Origin: Alcaligenaceae bacterium
GTDB lineage: Bacteria > Pseudomonadota > Gammaproteobacteria > Burkholderiales > Burkholderiaceae
Reading direction: 5' to 3'
DNA: 5,876 nt
Assembly: GCA_947372575.1 (NCBI GenBank)
Contig: CANBUF010000139.1
Span: forward strand, 1 to 5,876
Positions 1 to 5,876 of the stretch are shown piece after piece (position 1 is the stretch's first letter; every line of letters starts with the position of its first letter). The notes beneath the pieces were generated by a model that worked only from the letters and a program-made list of their open reading frames with translations, had not been told where the DNA came from and searched no databases. The translations under genes and the position numbers were made by a program.

Positions 1-606
1 ATCGATCAGGATGCTTTTGATCCCTGGTGTGAACATCTCATGGTGCGCGAACTGCATACCGATCGTGTTGTCGGCACGTATCGCGTACTCACGCCGATTC
101 AGGCCAGACGCGCGGGCGGTTATTACAGTGAATCCGAATTTGATTTGCAGGGACTGGGTAGCATAAAAAACAAGCTGGTCGAGTTTGGTCGAGCCTGTAT
201 CCATGAAGACCACCGGCAGGGCGGCGTATTGATGATGCTCTGGTCTGGCCTGGCCGAGATCCTCAAACAAGGCCAGTACGAGCATGTCTTTGGCTGTGCA
301 AGCGTGAGTTTGCGTGATGATGGAAATACCGCAGCAAAGGTCTGGCGTCAGGTTCGCGCAGAGGTGGGTCTCTGTGGCCGCCCAAACGTGACGCCGTTGT
401 GCCGCTACCCTGTCGAACAGCTTGACAGCGCTCTCCCAGCAGATGTTCCGGCCTTGCTAAAAGGCTATCTGAAACTCGGTGCCCGTGTGTGCGGTGAACC
501 CGCATGGGATCCCGATTTTAATACCGCTGATTTTCCAATGCTGCTGTCGCTGCGCAATATGGGTACGCGCTATCGCAGACATTTTGGGTTTCCAACACTA
601 GAGTGA
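1..606 (+). CDS. olsB: OlsB-type GNAT acyltransferase (ornithine lipid synthesis), 5' end missing
   Basis: The frame is open from base 1 to the TGA at 604-606, giving 201 residues with the N-terminus outside the window. Visible motifs are HLMVRE, VGTYRVL, the YYSESEFDL block, VEFGRACIHEDHR followed by LMMLWSGLAE, FGCASV, and a C-terminal LLKGYLKLGARVCGEPA segment ending in DFNTADFPMLL. This pattern is typical of the OlsB / hemolysin-like GNAT family. Family members transfer a 3-hydroxyacyl group from acyl carrier protein to the alpha-amine of ornithine, forming lyso-ornithine lipid at the inner membrane. The in-frame ATG at 40 is probably internal, because conserved-looking sequence (DAFDPWCEHL) lies upstream of it. 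Roughly 50 residues seem to be missing relative to usual family length, an estimate from memory. The gene converges on ppx. The exact acyl acceptor cannot be proven from sequence; a related N-acyl amino acid synthase is the main alternative. Confidence 0.8.
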   Translation: MDQDAFDPWCEHLMVRELHTDRVVGTYRVLTPIQARRAGGYYSESEFDLQGLGSIKNKLVEFGRACIHEDHRQGGVLMMLWSGLAEILKQGQYEHVFGCASVSLRDDGNTAAKVWRQVRAEVGLCGRPNVTPLCRYPVEQLDSALPADVPALLKGYLKLGARVCGEPAWDPDFNTADFPMLLSLRNMGTRYRRHFGFPTLE

Positions 607-725
607 TTCGACGCATTGCTGCACAGTGCCCGCTGCTCATTGCAGGATGTGCTCCACATTCAATGCGGCCTGGGCCCCTTTGTTCCTGGGCTATATCTCA
701 TAACGTAACTTCCGACAAAAAAATG

Positions 726-2213
726 TCAGACGGGTATCAGTTCAAAGTCAAAGCCGACTTTGCTCCACTCCCGTTCTTCGCCGTGCAGCGAAAAATCAGT
801 GAGAGGGTGGCTGGCAAGCCATTTTTTATCCACGCGCGAGACGATCGACGTATTGTTGACACTGATCGTGATGGGAAGTTTTGTAATGTCCTCGCGACGT
901 CGGCAAAGCAGGACAGCAAGCCGCAGACACAGAATCGTTAGCCATTTGTCGCGTGATTGAACAAGCGTTTGCGCTTTGGTGAGTTTGCCAGTGTGGGCGA
1001 GCGCAAGCAGCGCGAGCTGTGACTGATCCGCCCTCGAAAAACCAGGCATATCCGCGTGATTCAGGATATAGGCGCTGTGCTTATGATAATCAGCCTGAGC
1101 AATGGACATGCCGACTTCGTGCAGATCCGCCGCCCAGCTCAGGGTATGCCGCAGTTCGTCTTGCGGTGACTTGGCCGGAAAAAGCGTATCAAACAAACTC
1201 AGGGCACAGCGTTTGACACGTGCGGCCTGTCGCGTGTCAACATGGTAGCGTTTCATGAAGGCATTGACAGACTCGTCACGCCTGTCGTGTGATTCTTCGC
1301 GACCCGCCATATCGACCAGCACGCCCAGGCGCAACGCACCGTCGCCGGTTTTCATGATGTCGACGTGCATTTCGTCAAAAAAGGCGCTCATGATGGCCAG
1401 ACCGCCCGTGAGGACGTCCGCGCGCTCAGTCTTGATGCCCGGCAGGTCTTCGGGAATGACGCGCCCAGCGCGTACGATCTTGGTTTTGAGTCGCTCGATG
1501 CCTTCGCGTGTGATGCCGCCAGTCGAAAAACGGCTTTCAGTCAGGATGGCATACAGTGCCTTGGCTGTTCCTGACGAACCAATCGCAGTCGTCCAACCCA
1601 TTTTTCGATAGGGTTTTGTGATGACTTCGATCTCGCGGCGCGCAGCAAGCTCGGCGAGTTTCATGGTGTGGGCATCCACCACGCCTTCGGGGAAGAATTT
1701 GCGACTGTAGCTCACGCAACCCATATATAAGGAGGACATCAGGACAGGCTCGTCCCCTTTGCCGATAATGACTTCAGTCGAGCCGCCTCCAATATCGATC
1801 ACCAGTCGCTTTTCATCAGAAACAGGCAAGGTGTGGCTCACACCGGTATAAATCAGACGCGCTTCTTCGCGTCCGGCGATGACTTCGATGGGGAATCCGA
1901 GGGCTGCTTCGGCGCGCGGCAAAAAGTCCGAGACATTACGTGCGACGCGAAAGGTGTTGGTCGCAACCGCACGGACACGATCCGGATGAAAGCTGCGCAG
2001 GCGCTCTCCAAAGCGTCCCAGCACCTCGATGGCGCGATCAACGGAGGCATCATTGAGGATTTTGTCGGCATTCAGTCCTGCCGCCAGGCGGACGGTTTCT
2101 TTGAGGCGGTCGATCTGATAAATGTGTTTGACGCCATTTTGAACGGCAACGCGGCCAATTGACAGTCTGAAACTGTTTGATCCAAGGTCAATCGCAGCAA
2201 GTAGGTGTTCCAT
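726..2213 (-). CDS. ppx: Exopolyphosphatase (Ppx/GppA family)
   Basis: Ppx removes terminal phosphates processively from polyphosphate in the cytoplasm. The 495-residue product has the ASKHA-fold phosphate loop DLGSNSFRL at 9-17, the GREEARLIY motif at 114-122 that holds the catalytic glutamate of the family, and the second phosphate loop VIDIGGGSTEVIIG at 138-151. GSSGTAKAL follows at 212-220. A C-terminal HD-like region carries LHEVGMSI at 364-371 and HKHSAYIL at 378-385, as in E. coli Ppx. Length and the C-terminal domain favour Ppx over a short Ppx-only or GppA-only form, although pppGpp hydrolysis cannot be excluded. The frame extends upstream to a TTG at 2267, but ATG 2213 is chosen because it gives the standard MEHLLAAIDLGSNSF start and because a perfect -10 lies between the two. 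The ribosome binding site is weak. The gene is divergent from ppk1, its metabolic opposite. Confidence 0.95.
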   Translation of the reverse strand: MEHLLAAIDLGSNSFRLSIGRVAVQNGVKHIYQIDRLKETVRLAAGLNADKILNDASVDRAIEVLGRFGERLRSFHPDRVRAVATNTFRVARNVSDFLPRAEAALGFPIEVIAGREEARLIYTGVSHTLPVSDEKRLVIDIGGGSTEVIIGKGDEPVLMSSLYMGCVSYSRKFFPEGVVDAHTMKLAELAARREIEVITKPYRKMGWTTAIGSSGTAKALYAILTESRFSTGGITREGIERLKTKIVRAGRVIPEDLPGIKTERADVLTGGLAIMSAFFDEMHVDIMKTGDGALRLGVLVDMAGREESHDRRDESVNAFMKRYHVDTRQAARVKRCALSLFDTLFPAKSPQDELRHTLSWAADLHEVGMSIAQADYHKHSAYILNHADMPGFSRADQSQLALLALAHTGKLTKAQTLVQSRDKWLTILCLRLAVLLCRRREDITKLPITISVNNTSIVSRVDKKWLASHPLTDFSLHGEEREWSKVGFDFELIPV

Positions 2214-2241
2214 GCATCTAGCCAAATATTCAACAGCGCCT

Positions 2242-2247
2242 ATTATA
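2242..2247 (-). promoter_or_regulatory. Candidate -10 element of the ppx promoter
   Basis: The minus strand reads TATAAT, a perfect sigma-70 -10, about 29 bases upstream of the ppx ATG at 2213. Transcription would start near 2235 and leave a leader of about 20 bases. No good -35 lies at 16-18 bases; TTGTCA (2267-2262) is only 14 bases away. A weak or missing -35 would fit an activator-dependent promoter. This element also argues against the TTG at 2267 as the start codon, since it lies upstream of the promoter. Confidence 0.5.
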
Positions 2248-2260
2248 AAAGGGTATCTTG

Positions 2261-2278
2261 TTGACAAACTATTATCAA
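2261..2278 (-). promoter_or_regulatory. Weak PhoB-box-like site upstream of ppx
   Basis: Read on the minus strand, TTGATAA (2278-2272) and TTGTCAA (2267-2261) are two seven-base half-sites set 11 bases apart, the spacing of a PhoB box (consensus CTGTCAT, 4-base AT-rich spacer, CTGTCAT). The second half matches the TGTCA core; the first matches poorly. The site ends 13 bases before the ppx -10, slightly farther than in the pstS promoter of this window. It falls inside the direct repeats, so another regulator is equally possible. Confidence 0.25.
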
Positions 2279-2303
2279 ACTAAAAGAGTATCTTGTTATC
2301 AAA

Positions 2304-2331
2304 CTGACATATAAGTAAGGTAAAAGATAAC
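2304..2331 (+). promoter_or_regulatory. Candidate ppk1 promoter
   Basis: CTGACA at 2304-2309 matches the -35 consensus at 5 of 6 positions, and GATAAC at 2326-2331 matches the -10 at 4 of 6, with a 16-base spacer. The start point would be near 2338, giving a leader of about 35 bases before the ppk1 ATG. A second possible -10, TATAAG at 2310-2315, matches 5 of 6 but has no -35 at the right distance and would need an activator. Confidence 0.35.
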
Positions 2332-2359
2332 TTGAAAACAAAAGTCAGACTGACTAGCC

Positions 2360-2363
2360 AGGA
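2360..2363 (+). promoter_or_regulatory. Ribosome binding site of ppk1
   Basis: AGGA lies 9 bases before the ATG at 2373. It directly abuts the TTG at 2364, which therefore cannot use it and is rejected as the start. Confidence 0.65.
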
Positions 2364-2372
2364 TTGCGACCC

Positions 2373-4454
2373 ATGCCCGCACGTAAAAAAGCCGAGCCGT
2401 TATTTTTAAATCGCGAGTTATCGCTGCTGAAATTCAATGAGCGCGTTCTCGCCATGGCTGAGCGCAAAGACACACCATTGCTTGAGCGCTTGCGCTATGT
2501 CTGTATTGTCAGCTCCAACCTTGATGAGTTTTTTGAAATTCGTGTGTCAAGCCTCAAAGAACAGATGTCTCAGGATCCGAATCTGAAAGGTGACGATGGG
2601 ATGACGGCTGCACAGGCATTCGAGCAAGTCCAGCTCGTTGTACACAAAATGGTGGATCGTCAGTACGCGCTGCTCAATGACGATATCTTGCCGCATTTGC
2701 GTGCGGAGGGGGTCGTTCTGCATCAGGCCAACGACTGGAATGCGGCGCAGCGTGCCTGGGCGCACAGTGTGTTTGTGCGCGACGTCATGCCTTTGCTCAC
2801 GCCAATCGGTCTTGATCCTGCGCACCCCTTTCCCCGCGTCTACAACAAGAGTCTGAACTTCATTGTGCCGCTCTCTGGCAAAGACGCCTTTGGTCGCAAG
2901 TCGACGATTGCCATCGTACAGGCGCCGCGTGCCTTGCCCAGACTGATGAGCATGCCGCAGAATATCTCCGGCCAGCCCAATGGTTTTATCCTGCTGACAG
3001 CCTTGTTGCGCGCCTTTGTGGGCGAGCTGTTTCCAGGCATGGTCATGGAAGGCTGTTATCAATGGCGTGTGACGCGCAATAGTGACTTGTTTGTGGATGA
3101 GGAAGAGGTCACCAATCTGCGCCAGGCTCTCCAGGGCGAATTGTCTCAGCGTAACTTTGGTTCTGCGGTGCGTCTTGAGATTGATCAGCAGACGCCACCT
3201 GAGATTGAAGGCTTCTTGCAAAAGGAATTTTCATTGTCGCCAGTCGACACTTACCGGGTCAATGGTCCCGCGAACGTGTCACGGCTCATGCATATCTGCT
3301 CGGCTGTCAAGCGCCCAGATCTGTTGTTTCCGGAGTTTCGCGGCCTGGTGCCGCCTCCCTTTGATGACCTGGCCAGTCGACCCGAAGCGATTTTTGAGGC
3401 GATTGCCAAGAGCGATCGGCTGTTGCACCATCCTTACCAGTCTTTCCAGCCGGTCATCGATTTTTTAACGGCCGCTGCGATTGATCCGGATGTCGTGGCC
3501 ATCAAGCAAACCATTTACCGTACAGGTGAAGACTCTGAATTGATGCACCTGCTCCTTGCCGCAGCGCGAGCCGGCAAAGAAGTCACGGTGGTGGTCGAAC
3601 TGATGGCGCGCTTTGATGAGCAGACCAACATTAACTGGGCGGCGCGCCTCGAAGAGGTTGGGGCGCACGTGGTCTATGGCGTCGTGGGACATAAGACCCA
3701 CGCTAAAATGGCACTGGTGCTCAGACGCGAAAAGGGTCGCATCCGTCGCTACGGCCATCTGGGGACCGGTAATTACCATCTGCGCACGGCAAGTCTGTAC
3801 ACGGATTTCGGTTTGCTGACCGCTGATGCACGGATGTGCGAGGACATGGATAAGGTCTTTTCGCAGCTGACAGGGCTGGGGGCACGACGCACGCTTAAGC
3901 TGCTGTTGCAGTCGCCTTTCACCATGCATGAGTCTGTTGTGGCAAAAATCCGGGCTGAGGCACGCGCAGCACGCGCCGGTAAAAAAGCACGCATCATGGC
4001 AAAAATGAATTCATTGCTTGAGCCCATCGTCATTCAGGAACTCTACAAAGCCAGTCAGGCCGGCGTCAAGATTGACCTGATTGTGCGTGGCGTCTGTGCC
4101 CTGCGCGCGGGCGTTCCAGGTTTATCCGAGAACATTACCGTGCGCTCGATCATTGGCAGGTTTTTGGAGCACGCCCGGGTATTTTATTTTTATGAGCAAG
4201 GTCTGGAGTCGGTATTCCTGTCCTCGGCAGACTGGATGGACCGGAACTTCTTCCGGCGCGTCGAAATTGCTTTTCCCGTTTTGGATAAGGTGCTTAAAAA
4301 GCGTGTGATTGATGAGGCATTTAATTTCCCCCTGAAAGATAACCGCCTGACCTGGGTCCAGCACCAGGATGGTAATTATGTGTTGCTGCGCAGCCGCAGG
4401 GCGGGATTTAATTTACATGACAATCTGATGGGTTCGGTCGGAAAAAGCAAGTAA
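2373..4454 (+). CDS. ppk1: Polyphosphate kinase 1
   Basis: PPK1 reversibly transfers the ATP gamma-phosphate onto a growing polyphosphate chain, usually at the inner face of the membrane. The 693-residue product is full length for the family (E. coli Ppk 688). The N domain (about 8-114) has LFLNRELSLLKFNERVL and SSNLDEFFEIR, with Asn49 in the position that contacts the adenine in E. coli. The head domain spans about 120-310. The two phospholipase-D-like C domains hold IYRTG (Arg383), ARFDE (Arg413), HKTHAKM (His443, the autophosphorylated histidine, E. coli His435) and GRFLEHARVFYF (His600, E. coli His592). All four residues keep the same offset of 8 from E. coli, so the enzyme should be active. 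ATG 2373 is chosen over TTG 2364 because of the ribosome binding site. The gene is divergent from ppx and followed by a hairpin, then by the separately promoted pstS. Confidence 0.97.
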   Translation: MPARKKAEPLFLNRELSLLKFNERVLAMAERKDTPLLERLRYVCIVSSNLDEFFEIRVSSLKEQMSQDPNLKGDDGMTAAQAFEQVQLVVHKMVDRQYALLNDDILPHLRAEGVVLHQANDWNAAQRAWAHSVFVRDVMPLLTPIGLDPAHPFPRVYNKSLNFIVPLSGKDAFGRKSTIAIVQAPRALPRLMSMPQNISGQPNGFILLTALLRAFVGELFPGMVMEGCYQWRVTRNSDLFVDEEEVTNLRQALQGELSQRNFGSAVRLEIDQQTPPEIEGFLQKEFSLSPVDTYRVNGPANVSRLMHICSAVKRPDLLFPEFRGLVPPPFDDLASRPEAIFEAIAKSDRLLHHPYQSFQPVIDFLTAAAIDPDVVAIKQTIYRTGEDSELMHLLLAAARAGKEVTVVVELMARFDEQTNINWAARLEEVGAHVVYGVVGHKTHAKMALVLRREKGRIRRYGHLGTGNYHLRTASLYTDFGLLTADARMCEDMDKVFSQLTGLGARRTLKLLLQSPFTMHESVVAKIRAEARAARAGKKARIMAKMNSLLEPIVIQELYKASQAGVKIDLIVRGVCALRAGVPGLSENITVRSIIGRFLEHARVFYFYEQGLESVFLSSADWMDRNFFRRVEIAFPVLDKVLKKRVIDEAFNFPLKDNRLTWVQHQDGNYVLLRSRRAGFNLHDNLMGSVGKSK

Positions 4455-4480
4455 ATCAATAGCTTATGTTTTTTTAATCC

Positions 4481-4509
4481 ATGGCCCCGTTAGGGGCCAT
4501 ATTTGTTTG
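4481..4509 (+). terminator. Terminator-like hairpin after ppk1
   Basis: ATGGCCCC (4481-4488) and GGGGCCAT (4493-4500) form a perfect 8-bp stem with a GTTA loop, followed by ATTTGTTTG. It begins 26 bases after the ppk1 stop. The downstream T tract is interrupted, so termination may be incomplete. A run of seven T (4469-4475) lies before rather than after the stem. On the minus strand the stem is followed by an A-rich stretch, so it should not terminate in that direction. Confidence 0.7.
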
Positions 4510-4512
4510 TGA

Positions 4513-4530
4513 CTGTCATAATGCGGTCAC
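4513..4530 (+). promoter_or_regulatory. PhoB box upstream of pstS
   Basis: CTGTCATAATGCGGTCAC is two CTGTCAT-like half-sites (4513-4519 exact, 4524-4530 as CGGTCAC) joined by a 4-base spacer, which gives the 11-base repeat of a PhoB box. It replaces the -35 and ends 10 bases before the -10. A weaker half-site, TCGTCAT, follows at 4548-4554, about three 11-base turns downstream of the first. PhoB-phosphate would activate pstS under phosphate limitation, as in the known pst operons. Confidence 0.8.
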
Positions 4531-4540
4531 GTTCAGTCGT

Positions 4541-4546
4541 TAATAT
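4541..4546 (+). promoter_or_regulatory. -10 element of the pstS promoter
   Basis: TAATAT matches the -10 consensus at 4 of 6 positions. The 10-base gap from the PhoB box is what PhoB-activated sigma-70 promoters use. Transcription would start near 4553, leaving about 45 bases of leader. No consensus -35 is present, as expected for this promoter class. Confidence 0.55.
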
Positions 4547-4585
4547 TTCGTCATCGCAAGTGTTTTTTTGATTTTTCACTGTTAT

Positions 4586-4589
4586 GAGG
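4586..4589 (+). promoter_or_regulatory. Ribosome binding site of pstS
   Basis: GAGG lies 8 bases before the ATG at 4598 and supports that start over the upstream in-frame TTG at 4568, which has only a T run before it. Confidence 0.7.
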
Positions 4590-4597
4590 TTACGCAA

Positions 4598-5638
4598 ATG
4601 ATTAAGCGTGCATTAATTCAATTATCTTCAGGTGTGGTGCTCGGCATGGCCGCACTGACTGCGCAGGCAACCGACATCACTGGTGCTGGCGCCACATTTC
4701 CCTTCCCAGTCTATGCAAAATGGGCTGCGGACTACAAAGCTGCCTCAGGTAATGCAGTGAACTATCAATCAATCGGCTCAGGTGGCGGCATTCAGCAGAT
4801 TACAGCTAAAACAGTCGATTTCGGTGCAACTGATGATCCAATGAGCGGCGAGCAGCTCGACAAACTTGGTCTGATGCAATTCCCCGCTGTGATCGGTGGT
4901 ACGGTCGCCGTGGTCAATATCGAAGGTGTCAAACCTGGTCAGCTCAAGCTCACCGGTCCTGTGCTTGCAGATATTTTCCTTGGCAAACTCAAAAAATGGG
5001 ACGAAGCACCGATTCAGGCGCTCAATCCTGACGTGAAATTGCCTGCTGCGGACATTATCGTTGTGCACCGTTCAGACGGTTCGGGTACAACCTTTGGCTG
5101 GACGAATTACCTGACCAAAGTCTCTGCTGACTGGAAAGATAAAGTCGGTGAAGGCAAGGCTGTAAAATGGCCAGCAGGTCAGGGCGGCAAGGGCAACGAA
5201 GGCGTTGCAGCCTACGTTAAACAGCTCAAGAATTCTATTGGTTACGTTGAATATGCCTACGCCAAGCAAAACGACTTGGCCTGGACCCAGCTTAAGAACC
5301 AGGCCGGTAGCTTTGTACAGCCTGAGCAAGCTTCTTTTGCTGCAGCGGCTGCCAATGCAAAATGGGACAGCGCACCAGGAATGGGTGTTGTGCTGACTGA
5401 ACAACCAGGTGCTGCTTCGTGGCCCGTGACCAGCGCAACCTTTATTGTGCTGTACAAAGACCAGGTTAAACCTGAAAATGGCCGCACAACAGTAGGATTC
5501 TTTGACTGGGCCTTTGAAAAAGGTGCCAAGACTGCTGCGGATATGGAATATGTACCACTGCCTAAGGAAGTCACGGATAAGATTCGTGCAGCCTGGCACG
5601 CTGAGCTCAAGGCCGATGGCAAGCCTTTGTTGAAATAA
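4598..5638 (+). CDS. pstS: Periplasmic phosphate-binding protein of the Pst ABC transporter
   Basis: PstS captures phosphate in the periplasm and delivers it to the PstCA permease with the PstB ATPase. The product has 346 residues. A Sec signal peptide (MIKRA followed by a hydrophobic stretch) probably ends after AQA at 22-24, leaving about 322 mature residues, close to the 321 of E. coli. The phosphate-binding residues of E. coli PstS all align with an offset of 23: Thr33 and Phe34 in GAGATFPFP, Ser61 in GSGGGI, Asp79 in DFGATDDPM, Arg158 in HRSDGSGTT, and Ser162, Gly163 and Thr164. The fold markers KWPAGQGGKGNEGVAAYV, IGYVEYAYAKQN and FFDWAFEKGA are present. There is no lipobox cysteine, so it should be a free periplasmic protein. 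ATG 4598 is chosen for its ribosome binding site and proper signal peptide. It lies behind a PhoB box and is followed by a hairpin and pstC. Confidence 0.97.
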   Translation: MIKRALIQLSSGVVLGMAALTAQATDITGAGATFPFPVYAKWAADYKAASGNAVNYQSIGSGGGIQQITAKTVDFGATDDPMSGEQLDKLGLMQFPAVIGGTVAVVNIEGVKPGQLKLTGPVLADIFLGKLKKWDEAPIQALNPDVKLPAADIIVVHRSDGSGTTFGWTNYLTKVSADWKDKVGEGKAVKWPAGQGGKGNEGVAAYVKQLKNSIGYVEYAYAKQNDLAWTQLKNQAGSFVQPEQASFAAAAANAKWDSAPGMGVVLTEQPGAASWPVTSATFIVLYKDQVKPENGRTTVGFFDWAFEKGAKTAADMEYVPLPKEVTDKIRAAWHAELKADGKPLLK

Positions 5639-5647
5639 GTTCAGTCC

Positions 5648-5691
5648 CCCTCCGGTCGCGCACAACGCATGATCGGAGGGTTTATCTTTTT
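5648..5691 (+). terminator. Hairpin with T tract between pstS and pstC (likely partial terminator)
   Basis: CCCTCCG (5648-5654) and CGGAGGG (5674-5680) form a perfect 7-bp stem around a 19-base loop, which can extend inward with G-U pairs. It is followed by TTTATCTTTTT (5681-5691). It starts 9 bases after the pstS stop and ends 27 bases before pstC. As pstC has no evident promoter of its own here, read-through is needed, so the hairpin probably terminates part of the transcripts or protects the pstS 3' end and makes PstS exceed the permease. Confidence 0.7.
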
Positions 5692-5718
5692 CAAGTTTGA
5701 TTCGCAGGAAATTCAGTG

Positions 5719-5876
5719 ATGGCTGCAAACTCATTTCACGACGCGCTGTTTAAATTTGTGACGCGGGCCTTTGCTTTCCTCGTGTTTAGTTTATTAGCGG
5801 CCATCATGGTGTCGCTGCTCTATGGTAGCCAGGAGACGCTTCTCAAATACGGGTTGTCGTTCCTGTGGACCAACGA
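5719..5876 (+). CDS. pstC: Phosphate ABC transporter permease PstC, 3' end missing
   Basis: Only the first 52 codons are in the window. The product starts MAANSFHDALFKFVTRAF, runs through one hydrophobic segment at about residues 17-35 (first transmembrane helix) and reaches LKYGLSFLWTN, the LSFLWTNEW-like motif near the PstC N-terminus. PstC pairs with PstA to form the inner-membrane channel for phosphate delivered by PstS. AGGA at 5706-5709 is 9 bases before the ATG. A GTG immediately upstream (5716-5718) is in frame and 6 bases from the same site, so the start could be one codon earlier. Position behind pstS fits the usual pstSCAB-phoU order. Confidence 0.88.
   Translation, partial: MAANSFHDALFKFVTRAFAFLVFSLLAAIMVSLLYGSQETLLKYGLSFLWTN

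Larger units (their letters stand above)
2246..2345. repeat. Direct repeats in the ppx-ppk1 divergent intergenic region
   Basis: Two 25-base units at 2246-2270 and 2281-2305, beginning TAAAAGGGTATCTTG and TAAAAGAGTATCTTG, match at 22 of 25 positions with a 35-base period. A degenerate third unit starts at 2321 (TAAAAGATAACTTG). Within this array, TTGACAAACTA (2261-2271) and TTATCAAACTA (2272-2282) form an 11-base tandem pair. The first unit touches the ppx -10 and the third overlaps the candidate ppk1 -10, so the array is placed like an operator for both promoters. AT-rich composition alone could produce part of the similarity. Confidence 0.6.

Noticed and set aside
40..42. ATG 40 as the start of the acyltransferase
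   Set aside because: The frame is open to base 1 and the residues upstream look like conserved family sequence, so the gene is simply cut by the window edge.
603..941. A 112-codon plus-strand frame overlapping the end of the acyltransferase gene
   Set aside because: Most of it is antisense to the conserved C-terminal part of ppx, it starts at a GTG without a ribosome binding site, and its product resembles no family I know.
2261..2266. A perfect plus-strand TTGACA as the -35 of ppk1
   Set aside because: No acceptable -10 lies 15-19 bases downstream; the sequence is better explained as part of the direct repeats.
2547..3221. A 224-codon minus-strand frame inside ppk1
   Set aside because: It is antisense to strongly conserved PPK1 coding sequence, and the product has no recognisable domain or start signal.
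4509..4530. GTGAC and GTCAC as an inverted-repeat operator before pstS
   Set aside because: The arms are only 5 bases and fall within and beside the PhoB box, whose direct-repeat reading explains the sequence better.
4568..4570. TTG 4568 as the pstS start
   Set aside because: It would put ten extra residues before the signal peptide and has no ribosome binding site, while ATG 4598 has both features in place.
5072..5734. A 220-codon minus-strand frame across pstS and into pstC
   Set aside because: It is antisense to clear PstS coding sequence, runs through the intercistronic hairpin, and looks like a codon-bias shadow.
1..5876. Mobile elements, CRISPR arrays, tRNA or toxin-antitoxin genes
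   Set aside because: No terminal inverted repeats, transposase motifs, spaced repeats of CRISPR type or tRNA-like cloverleafs were seen, and nearly all sequence is assigned to core phosphate genes.

Overview
The window is a phosphate-metabolism locus from a proteobacterium. The best fit is a betaproteobacterium of the order Burkholderiales with moderate GC. This rests on the Ppx N-terminus (MEHLLAAIDLGSNSFRL), the PPK1 motifs and the PstS residues, judged from memory of these families; no database search was possible. An Oxalobacteraceae-like source is a guess only.

Layout from left to right. Bases 1-606 (+) are the 3' part of an OlsB-type GNAT acyltransferase, an ornithine lipid synthesis enzyme, open through the left edge. 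A 119-bp spacer follows, then ppx (exopolyphosphatase) on the minus strand at 2213-726, convergent with the acyltransferase. A 159-bp AT-rich region (2214-2372) separates ppx from the divergent ppk1 (polyphosphate kinase, 2373-4454, +). It holds direct repeats, a perfect -10 for ppx and a candidate promoter for ppk1. A 143-bp gap follows ppk1, with a terminator-like hairpin and then a strong PhoB box with a correctly spaced -10. pstS (periplasmic phosphate-binding protein, 4598-5638, +) comes next, then an 80-bp gap with a second terminator-like hairpin, and the first 52 codons of pstC (phosphate permease, from 5719), cut by the right edge.

The genes work together. PstS and PstC belong to the high-affinity phosphate ABC importer. 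PPK1 stores phosphate as polyphosphate and Ppx releases it. OlsB-type enzymes make a phosphorus-free membrane lipid that some bacteria use under phosphate limitation. The PhoB box before pstS links the locus to the Pho regulon; control of ppx/ppk1 by PhoB is only suggested by weaker sites.

Three starts were moved downstream of the longest possible frames: ppx to ATG 2213, ppk1 to ATG 2373 and pstS to ATG 4598. No mobile element, CRISPR array, tRNA or rRNA was seen. All gene families are well known, and I found no convincing undescribed system. The points most worth a second look are regulatory: the repeated 25-bp units between ppx and ppk1, and the hairpin between pstS and pstC.
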